DNA of 9,945 nucleotides from an uncultured Collinsella sp. (GTDB lineage: Bacteria > Actinomycetota > Coriobacteriia > Coriobacteriales > Coriobacteriaceae). The stretch covers positions 1 to 9,945 of the forward strand of contig CAAETD010000065.1 in assembly GCA_900758885.1 (NCBI GenBank), given 5' to 3'. The translations under genes were made by a program, and so were the position numbers. This document shows, piece after piece, positions 1-7,319 of this stretch. Each line of letters opens with the position of its first letter. The stretch's first letter is position 1. A model generated the notes under the pieces. The model did not search any database and had not been told where the DNA came from. It saw only the letters and a program-made list of their open reading frames with translations.

Positions 1-53
1 GTCCCCATACCCTCGTTCGGCCTGACGCACCGCCGCGGTTTGTGTTTGTGCCG

Positions 54-59
54 TATAAT
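54..59 (+). promoter_or_regulatory. -10 box of the hisS promoter
   Basis: A perfect TATAAT lies 42 bp before the hisS ATG, which puts a transcription start near position 66 and gives a leader of about 35 nt. No convincing -35 hexamer is found 16-18 bp upstream, and there is no TG extension, so the promoter may be weak or helped by an activator. The 53 bases to its left hold nothing that I can identify; they may be intergenic DNA or the tail of an upstream gene. Confidence 0.5.
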
Positions 60-101
60 GATCGTTACCTATGACGCGATACAAAAGAAAGGTGTTTGCC
101 C

Positions 102-1415
102 ATGCAGGCACAGAAGGCGGAGGGAACCCGCGACCTTATCGGCGCCGAGATGCGCGCCTGGCAAAAGATGCAGCAGATTGCGGCCGGCGTGTTCGAGCCG
201 TTTGGTTTTAAACCCATCGAGACGCCCGCGATCGAGCAGGTGGACGTGTTTGTCCACGGTATCGGCCAGTCGACCGACGTCGTGCGCAAGGAAATGTTCC
301 GCGTGTTCAGCGGTGCCAACCTGGAGCGCGTCTTTACCGAGGGCACCGACACCAAACTCAAGCCCAAGCAGCGCCTGGCGCTTCGCCCCGAGGGCACGGC
401 CGGCGTGGTGCGCGCTGTCGTCGAGAACAATCTGGTGCCCCAGGGCTCCACGCCGTTTAAGGCGTACTACGCCGAGGCCATGTTCCGCGGCGAGCGTCCC
501 CAGAAGGGCCGCCTGCGCCAGTTCCACCAGGTGGGCATCGAGTGGCTCGGCGCTCCCGATCCGGCGGCAGACGCCGAGTGCATCATCATGCTCATGGAGT
601 TTTACAAGCGCCTGGGCTTCGATCTTTCCAAGCTTCGTCTGCTCATTAACTCGATGGGTGACGCCCAGTGCCGTCCGGCTTATCGCGAGCAGGTTAAGCA
701 GTTCATCCTCGATCACGCCGACGAGATGTGCGATGAGTGCCGCGAGCGCGCCGAGCTCAACCCGCTGCGTGCCTTCGACTGCAAGAACGACCACTGCCGC
801 GAGATCATGGCCGAGGCTCCGCTGATGGGTGACAACCTGTGCGATGAGTGCCGCGAGCACTACGAGCAGGTCAAGCGCTATCTGGATACCGCCGGTATCG
901 AGTATGTCGAGGATCCCACCTTGGTGCGCGGCCTGGACTACTACACCCGTACTGTCTTTGAGGTCGAGGCCCCTGGCGCCGGCGTCGGCTCCATCGGCGG
1001 CGGCGGCCGCTACGATGGCCTGGTCGAGCTCGAGGGTGGCAAGCCCACGGCAGGCGTCGGCTTTGCTGTCGGCTTTGAGCGCGCCCTGCTGGCCCTGCAG
1101 GCCTTTGGCAGCGATTTGGGTGCCGATGAGGCCCCGTGCGTCTATGTCGCCAACGCCGGCAAGGAGCTGCGTCAGAACGTCTTTGCCATTACGCAGGAGC
1201 TTCGCGCCGCAGGTATCGTGACCGAGGCCGACTATCAGGGTCGTTCGCTCAAGGCCCAGTTTAAGCAAGCCGATAAGGTAGGCGCCAAGCTCATCTTGGT
1301 CCTGGGTGGCGACGAGCTTGCCGCCGGCAAGGTCAAAGTGCGCGACATGCAGAGCCATGACGAGGTGCTCGCCGATCTGGACAACGTCGTCGAGGCGGTT
1401 CGCGAGCGCCTGTAG
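102..1415 (+). CDS. hisS: Histidyl-tRNA synthetase
   Basis: Cytoplasmic class II aminoacyl-tRNA synthetase that charges tRNA-His with histidine using ATP. It has 437 residues, a normal bacterial length. Visible marks are class II motif 2 (FRGERPQKGR, from residue 128), the HisRS signatures LVRGLDYYTRTVFE (274-287) and SIGGGGRYDGL (297-307), and motif 3 around GFER (324-327). The C-terminal anticodon-binding domain runs from about residue 340. ATG 102 is chosen because AGAAAGG lies 9 nt upstream; a TTG six bases earlier would be too close to that site. The insertion domain carries six cysteines (210, 213, 227, 232, 247, 250) arranged CxxC-CxxxxC-CxxC, which could bind a metal; this is inference. 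The gene appears monocistronic, with its own -10 box and a hairpin after the stop. Confidence 0.97.
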   Translation: MQAQKAEGTRDLIGAEMRAWQKMQQIAAGVFEPFGFKPIETPAIEQVDVFVHGIGQSTDVVRKEMFRVFSGANLERVFTEGTDTKLKPKQRLALRPEGTAGVVRAVVENNLVPQGSTPFKAYYAEAMFRGERPQKGRLRQFHQVGIEWLGAPDPAADAECIIMLMEFYKRLGFDLSKLRLLINSMGDAQCRPAYREQVKQFILDHADEMCDECRERAELNPLRAFDCKNDHCREIMAEAPLMGDNLCDECREHYEQVKRYLDTAGIEYVEDPTLVRGLDYYTRTVFEVEAPGAGVGSIGGGGRYDGLVELEGGKPTAGVGFAVGFERALLALQAFGSDLGADEAPCVYVANAGKELRQNVFAITQELRAAGIVTEADYQGRSLKAQFKQADKVGAKLILVLGGDELAAGKVKVRDMQSHDEVLADLDNVVEAVRERL

Positions 1416-1472
1416 CGCATCTTTTTGAGCTTCGGGCCTGCTAACGTGCCCTGCTCATGGAGAGCGATTGTT

Positions 1473-1510
1473 ACGGGGGTGTTTCGCTTTTATGCGGAAT
1501 GCCCCCGTTT
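1473..1510 (+). terminator. Hairpin terminator after hisS
   Basis: A 15-bp stem (1473-1487 with 1494-1508, including three G-T wobbles) closes a 6-nt loop, TTTTAT. The base of the stem is ACGGGGG pairing with CCCCCGT. Only TTT follows, so the U tract is short and termination may be incomplete or factor-assisted. It begins 58 bp after the hisS stop and ends before the ppc promoter, so it separates the two transcription units. Confidence 0.6.
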
Positions 1511-1568
1511 ACGTATGCCGCCCACCGAGAAATACGACCATTTAGGGCAAAAACCTTTGCAATGCAGA

Positions 1569-1612
1569 AAATACTTTTGTGTGGTAAAGCGCAATCAGTG
1601 TCGAAAGTATTT
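1569..1612 (+). promoter_or_regulatory. Spaced inverted repeat over the ppc promoter
   Basis: AAATACTTT (1569-1577) and its exact reverse complement AAAGTATTT (1604-1612) are separated by 26 nt, with arm centres 35 nt apart. The right arm lies about where the -35 box of the ppc promoter should be, and no good -35 hexamer is visible there. This suggests binding sites for a transcription factor that controls ppc. Which factor is unknown. Confidence 0.4.
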
Positions 1613-1622
1613 CTCAAGCGCC

Positions 1623-1628
1623 TATAAT
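1623..1628 (+). promoter_or_regulatory. -10 box of the ppc promoter
   Basis: A perfect TATAAT lies 45-50 bp before the ppc start codon. The expected -35 position (around 1600-1605) has no match to TTGACA and is taken up by the right arm of an inverted repeat. The leader would be about 40 nt and ends in AAGGAGGA at 1653-1660. Confidence 0.6.
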
Positions 1629-1672
1629 GAATACCGCATGTTACGTGCATAGAAGGAGGAATGGGAGGAAAC

Positions 1673-4486
1673 GTGGCTGAGAACCTAAGCAACCAGTCTG
1701 TACCCGAAGCCGCGGCGCGCGTCGCTGCCGTGGTCAACCGCCTCGTTAACCGAATCGGCTCGAATGCCGAGTCCAGGGAGCGTCTCGCCGAGATCGAGAT
1801 CCCCGAGGAGCTGCGCGACAATCTGGCGCTGTTCTTGCGCCTGGAGCGCCGTGTGCTTAGCGAGTATGATCCCGAGATCGCGGACCTGTTCGACAAGATT
1901 TTGACAGCCGAGATTGTGGTCAATGCCGGCAACCCCGGTACCTGCGCTGCCGACGAAGCCGTCGACGAGCAGGGCGTGCCCACCGCCGACGAGCCCACTG
2001 CCGTGGCATTTCGTGAGGTCGTCGATTTGATCGACAGCCTGCCGCTCGATAAGCAGCAGGTCATCGTTCGCGCCTTTACGAGCTTTTTCCATCTGGCAAA
2101 CCTGTCGGAGGAGAACTACCGTGTGGCGCAGCTGCGCGAGCGCGAGGCCGGTGCGTCGACCGATACCGAGGTCGATCCTGCCAACGAGCTTACCGTTGCC
2201 TATCACCAGCTGGTGAATGAGCTGGGTGTCGAGGGTGCCAACGAGCTGCTCGACAAGCTCGAGTTCCACCCTGTCTTTACCGCACATCCCACCGAGGCCC
2301 GTCGTAAGGCCGTCGAGGGCAAGATCCGCCGTATCTCCAACCTGCTGGAGGAGCGTCCGCGTTTGGGCGGCTCCGACCTGGTGGAGAACGAGCGCCATAT
2401 GCTGCAGGAGATCGACGCCCTGGTGCGTACGAGTCCCATCGCGCTCAAGAAGCCCACGCCGGTCGAGGAAGCCGATACCATCATCGACATCTTCGATAAC
2501 ACGCTGTTCGACGTTATCCCCGTTATCTATCGTCGTTTTGACGATTGGGTGCTGGGCGACAAGGCCGGTACTGTGCCGCCGCTGTGCCCGGCGTTCTTCC
2601 ATCCCGGCAGCTGGATCGGTTCCGACCGCGACGGTAACCCCAACGTCACCGCCAAGGTGAGCCGTGAGGTCGCCGCCAAGTACTTTACGCACATGGTGCT
2701 CAAGCTCGAGGACAAGTGCCGCCACATCGGCCGCAACCTCACGCTCGAGGCTACCTACAGCAAGCCGTCGGCCGAGCTCATTAACCTGTGGAACCATCAG
2801 GTCGAGATGAGCCCTCGTTACACGGCCCGCGCCGAGCTGATCTCCGAGCACGAGCCGCATCGCGCCGTCATGCTCGTCATGGCCGACCGCCTGAACGCCA
2901 CCGTCCGTCGTATCACCGACACCATGTACCACAGCGCCGACGAGTTCCTGGATGACCTGCGCGTCGTCCAGCGTTCGCTGGCCGCCTGCGGTGCCGTCCG
3001 TGCTGCCTACGGCCCGGTCCAAACCATCATCTGGCAGGTCGAGTCCTTCGGCTTCCATATGGTCGAGATGGAGTTCCGTCAGCATTCCGTGGTGCACGCC
3101 CGAGCCCTCAAGGATATCCACGAGAACGGTATCCATGGCGACCTGCAGCCCATGACGCGCGAGGTCATCGATACCTTCCGCGCTATCGGCTCCATCCAAA
3201 AGCGCTACGGCAAGAAGATGGCGCACCGCTACATCATCTCGTTCACCAAGAGCGCCCAGCATGTGGCCGACGTCTTTGAGCTTGCCCACCTGTCCTTTGC
3301 ACACGAGGAGGACGTTCCCGAGCTCGACGTGATCCCGCTGTTCGAGCAGCTCGAGGACCTCGAGGGCTGTGTCGACGTGCTCGACCAGATGCTTACGCTG
3401 CCCGTGGTGCAGAAGCGCCTTGCCCAGACCAACCGCCGCATGGAGGTCATGCTGGGCTATTCCGACTCCTCCAAGGATGCCGGTCCTACCACGGCTATGC
3501 TCGCGCTGCACTCCGCGCAGGAGCGCATTGCCAAGTGGGCAGAGAAGAACGATATCGACCTGGTGCTCATGCACGGTCGCGGCGGTGCCGTGGGCCGTGG
3601 CGGCGGTCCGGCCAACAAGGCCGTGCTGGCGCAGCCCAAGGGTTCGGTTAACTGCTTCTTTAAACTCACCGAGCAGGGCGAGGTCATCTTTGCCCGTTAC
3701 GGCAACCGCACGCTGGCTCAGCGCCATGTTGAGTCCGTTGCCGCCGCAACGCTTTTGCAGTCGGCTCCGAGTGTCGAGAAGACCAACACCGAGACCACGC
3801 AGAAGTTCTGGGATATGGCCGAGAAGCTCAACACCGCAAGCCACGAGCGCTATCTGGACCTGCTGAACACCGAGGACTTTACACCGTGGTTCTCGACCGT
3901 GACGCCGCTGACCGAGGTCGGTCTGCTGCCGATCGGCTCGCGTCCCGCTAAGCGCGGCCTGGGCGCCAAGTCGCTCGACGACCTGCGTACCATTCCGTGG
4001 ATCTTCAGCTGGAGCCAGGCGCGCATTAACCTGGCCGCTTGGTACGGCCTGGGCACCGCCTGCGAGCAGCTTGGCGATCTTGACCAGCTCAAGGCTGCCT
4101 ACCAGGAGTGGCCGTTCTTCCGCACCTTTATCGACAATATTGAGATGTCGATCGCCAAGACCGATCAGCGCATCGCCAAGATGTATCTGCACCTGGGCGA
4201 TCGCCAGGATCTGTCCGAGAAGGTCTTTACCGAGATGCAGCTCACGCGTAAGTGGGTCCTTGCCATCGTCGGTGATGAATGGCCGCTGCAGCGTCGTCGC
4301 GTGCTCGGCTGCGCTGTTCGCGTGCGCAACCCCTACGTCGACGCCCTGTCCATCGCCCAGGTCCGCGCCCTTCGTGAGGTGCGTATGAACCAGGACGAGA
4401 TGGCCGAGGAGAAGAAGGCCGAGTACATGAGCCTGATTCTTTCGACTGTGACCGGCGTCTCGGCAGGACTGCAGAACACGGGGTAA
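1673..4486 (+). CDS. ppc: Phosphoenolpyruvate carboxylase
   Basis: Cytoplasmic anaplerotic enzyme: phosphoenolpyruvate plus bicarbonate gives oxaloacetate and phosphate, refilling the TCA branches used for amino acid and fumarate/succinate synthesis. With 937 residues it is full length for the bacterial family. Catalytic motifs are in order: FTAHPTE with the catalytic His205, GSDRDGNPNVT (about 316-326), LGYSDSSKDAG with Lys601, the glycine-rich MHGRGGAVGRGGGP loop (633-646), GSRPAKRG, and the conserved C-terminal QNTG (934-937). Start choice: GTG 1673 has GGAGG 4 nt upstream and AAGGAGGA 12 nt upstream. An in-frame ATG at 1661 directly abuts AAGGAGGA, too close to use it, and would add four residues. 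The gene has its own promoter and is followed by a structured terminator element, so it is probably monocistronic. Confidence 0.97.
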   Translation: MAENLSNQSVPEAAARVAAVVNRLVNRIGSNAESRERLAEIEIPEELRDNLALFLRLERRVLSEYDPEIADLFDKILTAEIVVNAGNPGTCAADEAVDEQGVPTADEPTAVAFREVVDLIDSLPLDKQQVIVRAFTSFFHLANLSEENYRVAQLREREAGASTDTEVDPANELTVAYHQLVNELGVEGANELLDKLEFHPVFTAHPTEARRKAVEGKIRRISNLLEERPRLGGSDLVENERHMLQEIDALVRTSPIALKKPTPVEEADTIIDIFDNTLFDVIPVIYRRFDDWVLGDKAGTVPPLCPAFFHPGSWIGSDRDGNPNVTAKVSREVAAKYFTHMVLKLEDKCRHIGRNLTLEATYSKPSAELINLWNHQVEMSPRYTARAELISEHEPHRAVMLVMADRLNATVRRITDTMYHSADEFLDDLRVVQRSLAACGAVRAAYGPVQTIIWQVESFGFHMVEMEFRQHSVVHARALKDIHENGIHGDLQPMTREVIDTFRAIGSIQKRYGKKMAHRYIISFTKSAQHVADVFELAHLSFAHEEDVPELDVIPLFEQLEDLEGCVDVLDQMLTLPVVQKRLAQTNRRMEVMLGYSDSSKDAGPTTAMLALHSAQERIAKWAEKNDIDLVLMHGRGGAVGRGGGPANKAVLAQPKGSVNCFFKLTEQGEVIFARYGNRTLAQRHVESVAAATLLQSAPSVEKTNTETTQKFWDMAEKLNTASHERYLDLLNTEDFTPWFSTVTPLTEVGLLPIGSRPAKRGLGAKSLDDLRTIPWIFSWSQARINLAAWYGLGTACEQLGDLDQLKAAYQEWPFFRTFIDNIEMSIAKTDQRIAKMYLHLGDRQDLSEKVFTEMQLTRKWVLAIVGDEWPLQRRRVLGCAVRVRNPYVDALSIAQVRALREVRMNQDEMAEEKKAEYMSLILSTVTGVSAGLQNTG

Positions 4487-4511
4487 TCGATAGCCCTGTA
4501 GTCGTCCGGGT

Positions 4512-4630
4512 CCGCCATTAGTTTTCTTTTAGGCACGTCCTCGGACATGCAAGAAGCCCTCGCTGCGCACTTCGTGCGGCGAGGGCTTCTTGCGTCCTGT
4601 GGAGTGTGCCTAAAAGTAAACTAATGGCGG
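4512..4630. repeat. Nested stem-loop repeat element, copy 1
   Basis: The 119-bp element folds on itself in layers. An outer stem of 25 bp (4512-4536 with 4606-4630) has one mismatch. A symmetric internal loop follows, with strands GTCCTCGGACAT (4537-4548) and GTCCTGTGGAGT (4594-4605). An inner 15-bp stem (4549-4563 with 4579-4593) carries the apex TGCGCACTTCGTGCG (4564-4578). A second copy at 7320-7444 has the same apex, a near-identical internal loop at the same place, and a different but self-complementary outer stem. The element starts 25 bp after the ppc stop, so it probably ends the ppc transcript. The conserved unpaired strands and changing outer stem go beyond an ordinary terminator. 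No protein is encoded. Confidence 0.85.
4549..4593. terminator. Terminator-like core of repeat copy 1
   Basis: The inner hairpin has a 15-bp stem, GCAAGAAGCCCTCGC with its complement, and the apex CGCAC-TTC-GTGCG. Read on the + strand the stem ends in CTTCTTGC, so the U-rich part is broken by a C and a G. Its place just after ppc supports a terminator role, but it is weaker by sequence than the matching hairpin in copy 2. Confidence 0.5.
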
Positions 4631-4690
4631 GCCCTACGATGTCCGGTTTTCGGCGGATTGGCCGTTGGCTGAGGGTGGTGCTTGGGGCGA

Positions 4691-4777
4691 CGTGCAAAAA
4701 ACGGAGTTTTCAGCAGCCAAAGATTGATGCATAAGGCCATAGCCGGCTTTCGCTACCTTTGTTGATGCTTTTGCACG
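4691..4777. repeat. Inverted repeat bounding an 87-bp segment of gene-free DNA
   Basis: CGTGCAAAA (4691-4699) and its exact complement TTTTGCACG (4769-4777) flank the segment, and TTGATGC occurs twice inside it in direct orientation (4724-4730 and 4762-4768). The surrounding 4631-4875 has no coding region with a credible ribosome binding site or recognisable product. It could be a degraded repeat or a small RNA. I see no promoter for it, so the function is unknown. Confidence 0.3.
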
Positions 4778-4875
4778 ACAATTGGGCCTTGGCGATGCCC
4801 GTATATGGCTGGTTTCTCGCCGCATGCTATCCAGATGGGACGAGTCATGAGGACTATCTACCTTTTGAAAGACTT

Positions 4876-4904
4876 TTGACACCAAAATCTTATCCCGCGA
4901 TACT
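4876..4904 (+). promoter_or_regulatory. Sigma-70-type promoter for the larA leader
   Basis: A perfect TTGACA -35 box (4876-4881) and a GATACT -10 box (4899-4904; four of six consensus bases) are separated by the ideal 17 bp. Transcription would start near 4911, some 330 nt before the larA start codon. CTTTTGA is repeated at 4862-4868 and 4873-4879, 11 bp apart, next to the -35 box. No better promoter is visible nearer to larA. The inverted repeat found upstream of larB is not present here, so larA seems to be controlled separately. Confidence 0.6.
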
Positions 4905-4910
4905 GAATAC

Positions 4911-5080
4911 TCGCAAAAATGCACGCTCCGGAGGGTACTACCCTGGTACGGTTTGAAATCCATGCACCATTTTATGCAATTAATTAACGCATTTATGCAA
5001 AATGGCTTACGTGCGTACATCTCGGGGTAGATGTTTGCCTCGGCGCTGCGTAAGTCATCCTGTCTATTGTGTCTTTTACA
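4911..5080 (+). promoter_or_regulatory. Structured 5' leader upstream of larA (possible attenuator or riboswitch)
   Basis: Between the promoter and the terminator hairpin lies a stretch with several possible stems: CTTACG (5006-5011) with CGTAAG (5049-5054), enclosing a perfect 6-bp hairpin ACATCT-CGGGGT-AGATGT (5017-5034). TTTATGCAA is repeated at 4971-4979 and 4992-5000, exactly 21 bp apart, around an AT-rich ATTAATTAA. I do not recognise a known riboswitch class. The long leader ending in a terminator before a nickel-enzyme gene suggests conditional read-through. That is inference. Confidence 0.35.
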
Positions 5081-5119
5081 GGCGGTTGCGGTCCCGTTTG
5101 GGATCGCGGCCGTTTTGTT
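5081..5119 (+). terminator. Intrinsic terminator in the larA leader
   Basis: A stem of up to 15 bp (5081-5095 with 5100-5114, with five G-T wobbles; the strongest part is GCGGTCCC with GGGATCGC) closes a GTTT loop and runs into TTTTGTT. It lies about 170 nt after the inferred transcription start and 120 bp before the larA start codon. It either ends a small leader RNA or works as a regulated attenuator for larA. Confidence 0.5.
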
Positions 5120-5239
5120 ATGGGGCAAATATGAACGTTGTGTTAATGAGTCGGTGGACGGTGGTGTTTTTCGGTGAGCGGCGTATCCTTCCAACGGTTT
5201 ATCTAGTGTGTCAGTTGAAAAGGAAGAGGGCGCTCGTCA

Positions 5240-6517
5240 TTGTTTGAATGTGAACTGCCGTTTGACCACAAGACGTTGCATCTGGAGCTCGAGGATAAGA
5301 ACTTCGCGGGTGTGATGGAAGGTCATCAAAACGAGTTTAAGACCACGAAATCGCAGGAAGAGCTGGTAGAGGAGTCGCTTGCCAATCCTTATGGCTCGCC
5401 TTCGCTCGAGGAGCTTTGTGCTGGCAAGAAGGATATCGTCATCATTAGCTCCGATCATACGCGTCCCGTTCCCTCGCGTGTGACGATGCCTATTCTGCTG
5501 CATCACATCCATTCTGCTGCGCCCGAGGCTCGCGTGCGTATTCTGGTTGCTACGGGTATGCATCGTCCGTCGACGCACGAGGAGCTCGTCAACAAGTACG
5601 GCGAGGAGATCGTTGCCAACGAGGAAATCGTTATGCACGTCGCGACCGATGACAGCATGATGAAAAAGATCGGCACCCTGCCTTCTGGCGGCGAGTGCAT
5701 CATCAACAAGATTGCTGCCGATTGCGATCTGCTGCTTGCCGAGGGCTTTATTGAGCCGCACTTCTTTGCCGGTTTCTCTGGTAGCCGCAAGTCCGTCCTG
5801 CCTGGTATCGCCAGCTACAAGACCATCATGTACAACCACAACGGTCAGTTTGTGAACGATTCCCATTCGCGTGCCGGCAACCTGTGCCACAACCACGTGA
5901 GCGAGGACATGTTTGCCGCTGCCGAGATGGCTCACCTTGCCTTTGTGCTCAACGTGGTGCTCAACGGCAAGCACGAGGTCATCGGCTCCTTTGCCGGCGA
6001 CATCCACAAGGCGCACGAGGCTGGCTGCGAGTTCGTGAAGAGCCTTGCCGGCGTTGAGCCCGTCGAGTGCGAGATTGCCATTACCACCAACGGCGGCTAC
6101 CCGCTCGACCAGAACATCTATCAGGCCGTGAAGGGCATGTGCTCTGCCGAGGCTACGCTTCCCGAGGGCGGCGTGATCATCGATGTCGCCGGTTGTGCCG
6201 ACGGTCACGGTGGCGAGGGCTTCTATCACAACATCGCCGACAATGATCCGGCAGAGTTTGAGCGCGCCTGCATCGACCGTCCTAAGGACGAGACCCTGCC
6301 CGACCAGTGGACGAGCCAGATCTTTGCCCGCATCCTGGCGCATCACCCTGTGATCATGGTTACCGACCTGTGCGATCACCAGATGATCAAGGATATGCAC
6401 ATGACGCCGGTTAACACCCTCGATGAGGCGCTCAAGCTCGCCTTTGAGATGAAGGGTGCCGATGCCAAGGTTGCCGTCATTCCCGATGGCCTGGGCGTTG
6501 TCGTCGCGCAGCACTAG
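5240..6517 (+). CDS. larA: Nickel-dependent lactate racemase LarA
   Basis: LarA interconverts L- and D-lactate in the cytoplasm by hydride transfer, using a nickel-pincer nucleotide cofactor covalently bound to a lysine. The 425-residue product is full length. From the TTG start the key residues fall at almost the same numbers as in Lactiplantibacillus plantarum LarA: Arg75 (SSDHTRPVPS), His108 (VATGMHRPSTHEE), His174 (EPHFFAGFSG), the cofactor lysine Lys184 (SRKSVLP), His200 (YNHNGQF) and Trp357 (PDQWTSQ). This agreement supports the TTG start, which has AGGAAGAGG about 10 nt upstream. larD follows after 49 bp in the same direction. Transcription probably comes from the promoter at 4876 through a leader with a terminator. 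All catalytic residues are intact, so activity is expected if the cofactor is made. Confidence 0.95.
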   Translation: MFECELPFDHKTLHLELEDKNFAGVMEGHQNEFKTTKSQEELVEESLANPYGSPSLEELCAGKKDIVIISSDHTRPVPSRVTMPILLHHIHSAAPEARVRILVATGMHRPSTHEELVNKYGEEIVANEEIVMHVATDDSMMKKIGTLPSGGECIINKIAADCDLLLAEGFIEPHFFAGFSGSRKSVLPGIASYKTIMYNHNGQFVNDSHSRAGNLCHNHVSEDMFAAAEMAHLAFVLNVVLNGKHEVIGSFAGDIHKAHEAGCEFVKSLAGVEPVECEIAITTNGGYPLDQNIYQAVKGMCSAEATLPEGGVIIDVAGCADGHGGEGFYHNIADNDPAEFERACIDRPKDETLPDQWTSQIFARILAHHPVIMVTDLCDHQMIKDMHMTPVNTLDEALKLAFEMKGADAKVAVIPDGLGVVVAQH

Positions 6518-6566
6518 TGCGTGGCCCAAACGAATCGTTTATAACCGACAAGAAAGATAAGGTTTT

Positions 6567-7298
6567 ATGCTTACCAAACTCCTCTGCGAATTCGGCGCAA
6601 CGGCCCTCATGATCATCTTTGGCGTGGGCGTACACTGCGATACCGTGCTCAAGGGCACCAAGTATCAGGGCTCTGGTCATATGTTTGCCATCACCACTTG
6701 GTCTTTTGGCATCTCGGTCGCTTTGTTTATCTTTGGCGGCGCCGTGTGCATGAACCCCGCCATGGTGCTTGCCCAGTGCATCGTCGGCCTGGTGCCGTGG
6801 AGCAGCTGCATCCCCTTCATGGTTGCCGATATGCTCGGCGGCTTTGCGGGTGCCGTGATCGCGTGGTTGATGTATGCCGATGAGTTCAAGGCTTCCGATG
6901 GTGTCATCGATCCCATTGCTCAGCGCAACATCTTCTCGACCAACCCCACCACCGAGGGCACCAACTATGCCCGTAACTTCTTCTGCGAGGCTATCTGCAC
7001 CTTCGTGTTCATCAGCGCCATCCTTGCTGCCGCTAGCCGCGCTGGCGAGAACGTTTTGATGCTCGCTATCTGCGTCGGTCTGATCGTTTGGGCCGTTGGT
7101 ATGGGCATGGGCGGCATCACCGGCTTCGCCATGAACCAGGCTCGTGACCTTGGTCCTCGCATGGCCTATCAGGTGCTGCCGATTAAGAACAAGGCCGACA
7201 ACAACTGGAAGTACGGCCTGCTCGTTCCTGGCATCGCGCCGTTTGTCGGTGCCGCTCTGGCCGCGCTGTTTGTGCATGGTTTCTTGGGCATGTTCTAG
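6567..7298 (+). CDS. larD: Lactate channel LarD (aquaporin/MIP family)
   Basis: A 243-residue inner-membrane channel of the major intrinsic protein family with the usual six membrane segments and two half-helix loops. The first signature is intact, NPA at residues 63-65 (CMNPAMVLAQ). The second reads NQARDLGPR (190-198), with Gln191 in place of the usual proline. Position right after larA, as in the lactobacillus lar operon, points to LarD, which carries lactic acid, rather than a glycerol or water channel. The ATG has GATAAGG 4 nt upstream. It is most likely co-transcribed with larA and ends 21 bp before a bidirectional terminator element. A general GlpF-type facilitator is the alternative. 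Confidence 0.85.
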   Translation: MLTKLLCEFGATALMIIFGVGVHCDTVLKGTKYQGSGHMFAITTWSFGISVALFIFGGAVCMNPAMVLAQCIVGLVPWSSCIPFMVADMLGGFAGAVIAWLMYADEFKASDGVIDPIAQRNIFSTNPTTEGTNYARNFFCEAICTFVFISAILAAASRAGENVLMLAICVGLIVWAVGMGMGGITGFAMNQARDLGPRMAYQVLPIKNKADNNWKYGLLVPGIAPFVGAALAALFVHGFLGMF

Positions 7299-7319
7299 TC
7301 TGAGGCTACATAGTTGTCC

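Noticed and set aside
69..1358. Long antisense frames opposite hisS, ppc, larA and larD
   Set aside because: They mirror high-GC codon use of the real genes and have no start signals or known domains.
4512..4630. Integron attC site or insertion-sequence end
   Set aside because: attC sites keep their outer ends and vary in the middle, the reverse of what is seen here. There is no integrase or transposase nearby and no flanking direct duplication.
4759..4956. A 65-residue open frame on the + strand
   Set aside because: No Shine-Dalgarno site, overlaps the TTGACA/GATACT promoter and shows no family resemblance.
4634..5194. A 186-residue open frame on the - strand across the region before larA
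   Set aside because: It has no ribosome binding site and no recognisable domain, and it runs antisense through a consensus promoter and a terminator hairpin. Most likely chance.
5002..5247. An 81-residue frame that could be a leader peptide of larA
   Set aside because: No ribosome binding site before ATG 5002. It passes through the terminator hairpin and overlaps the larA start; its composition looks like random translation.
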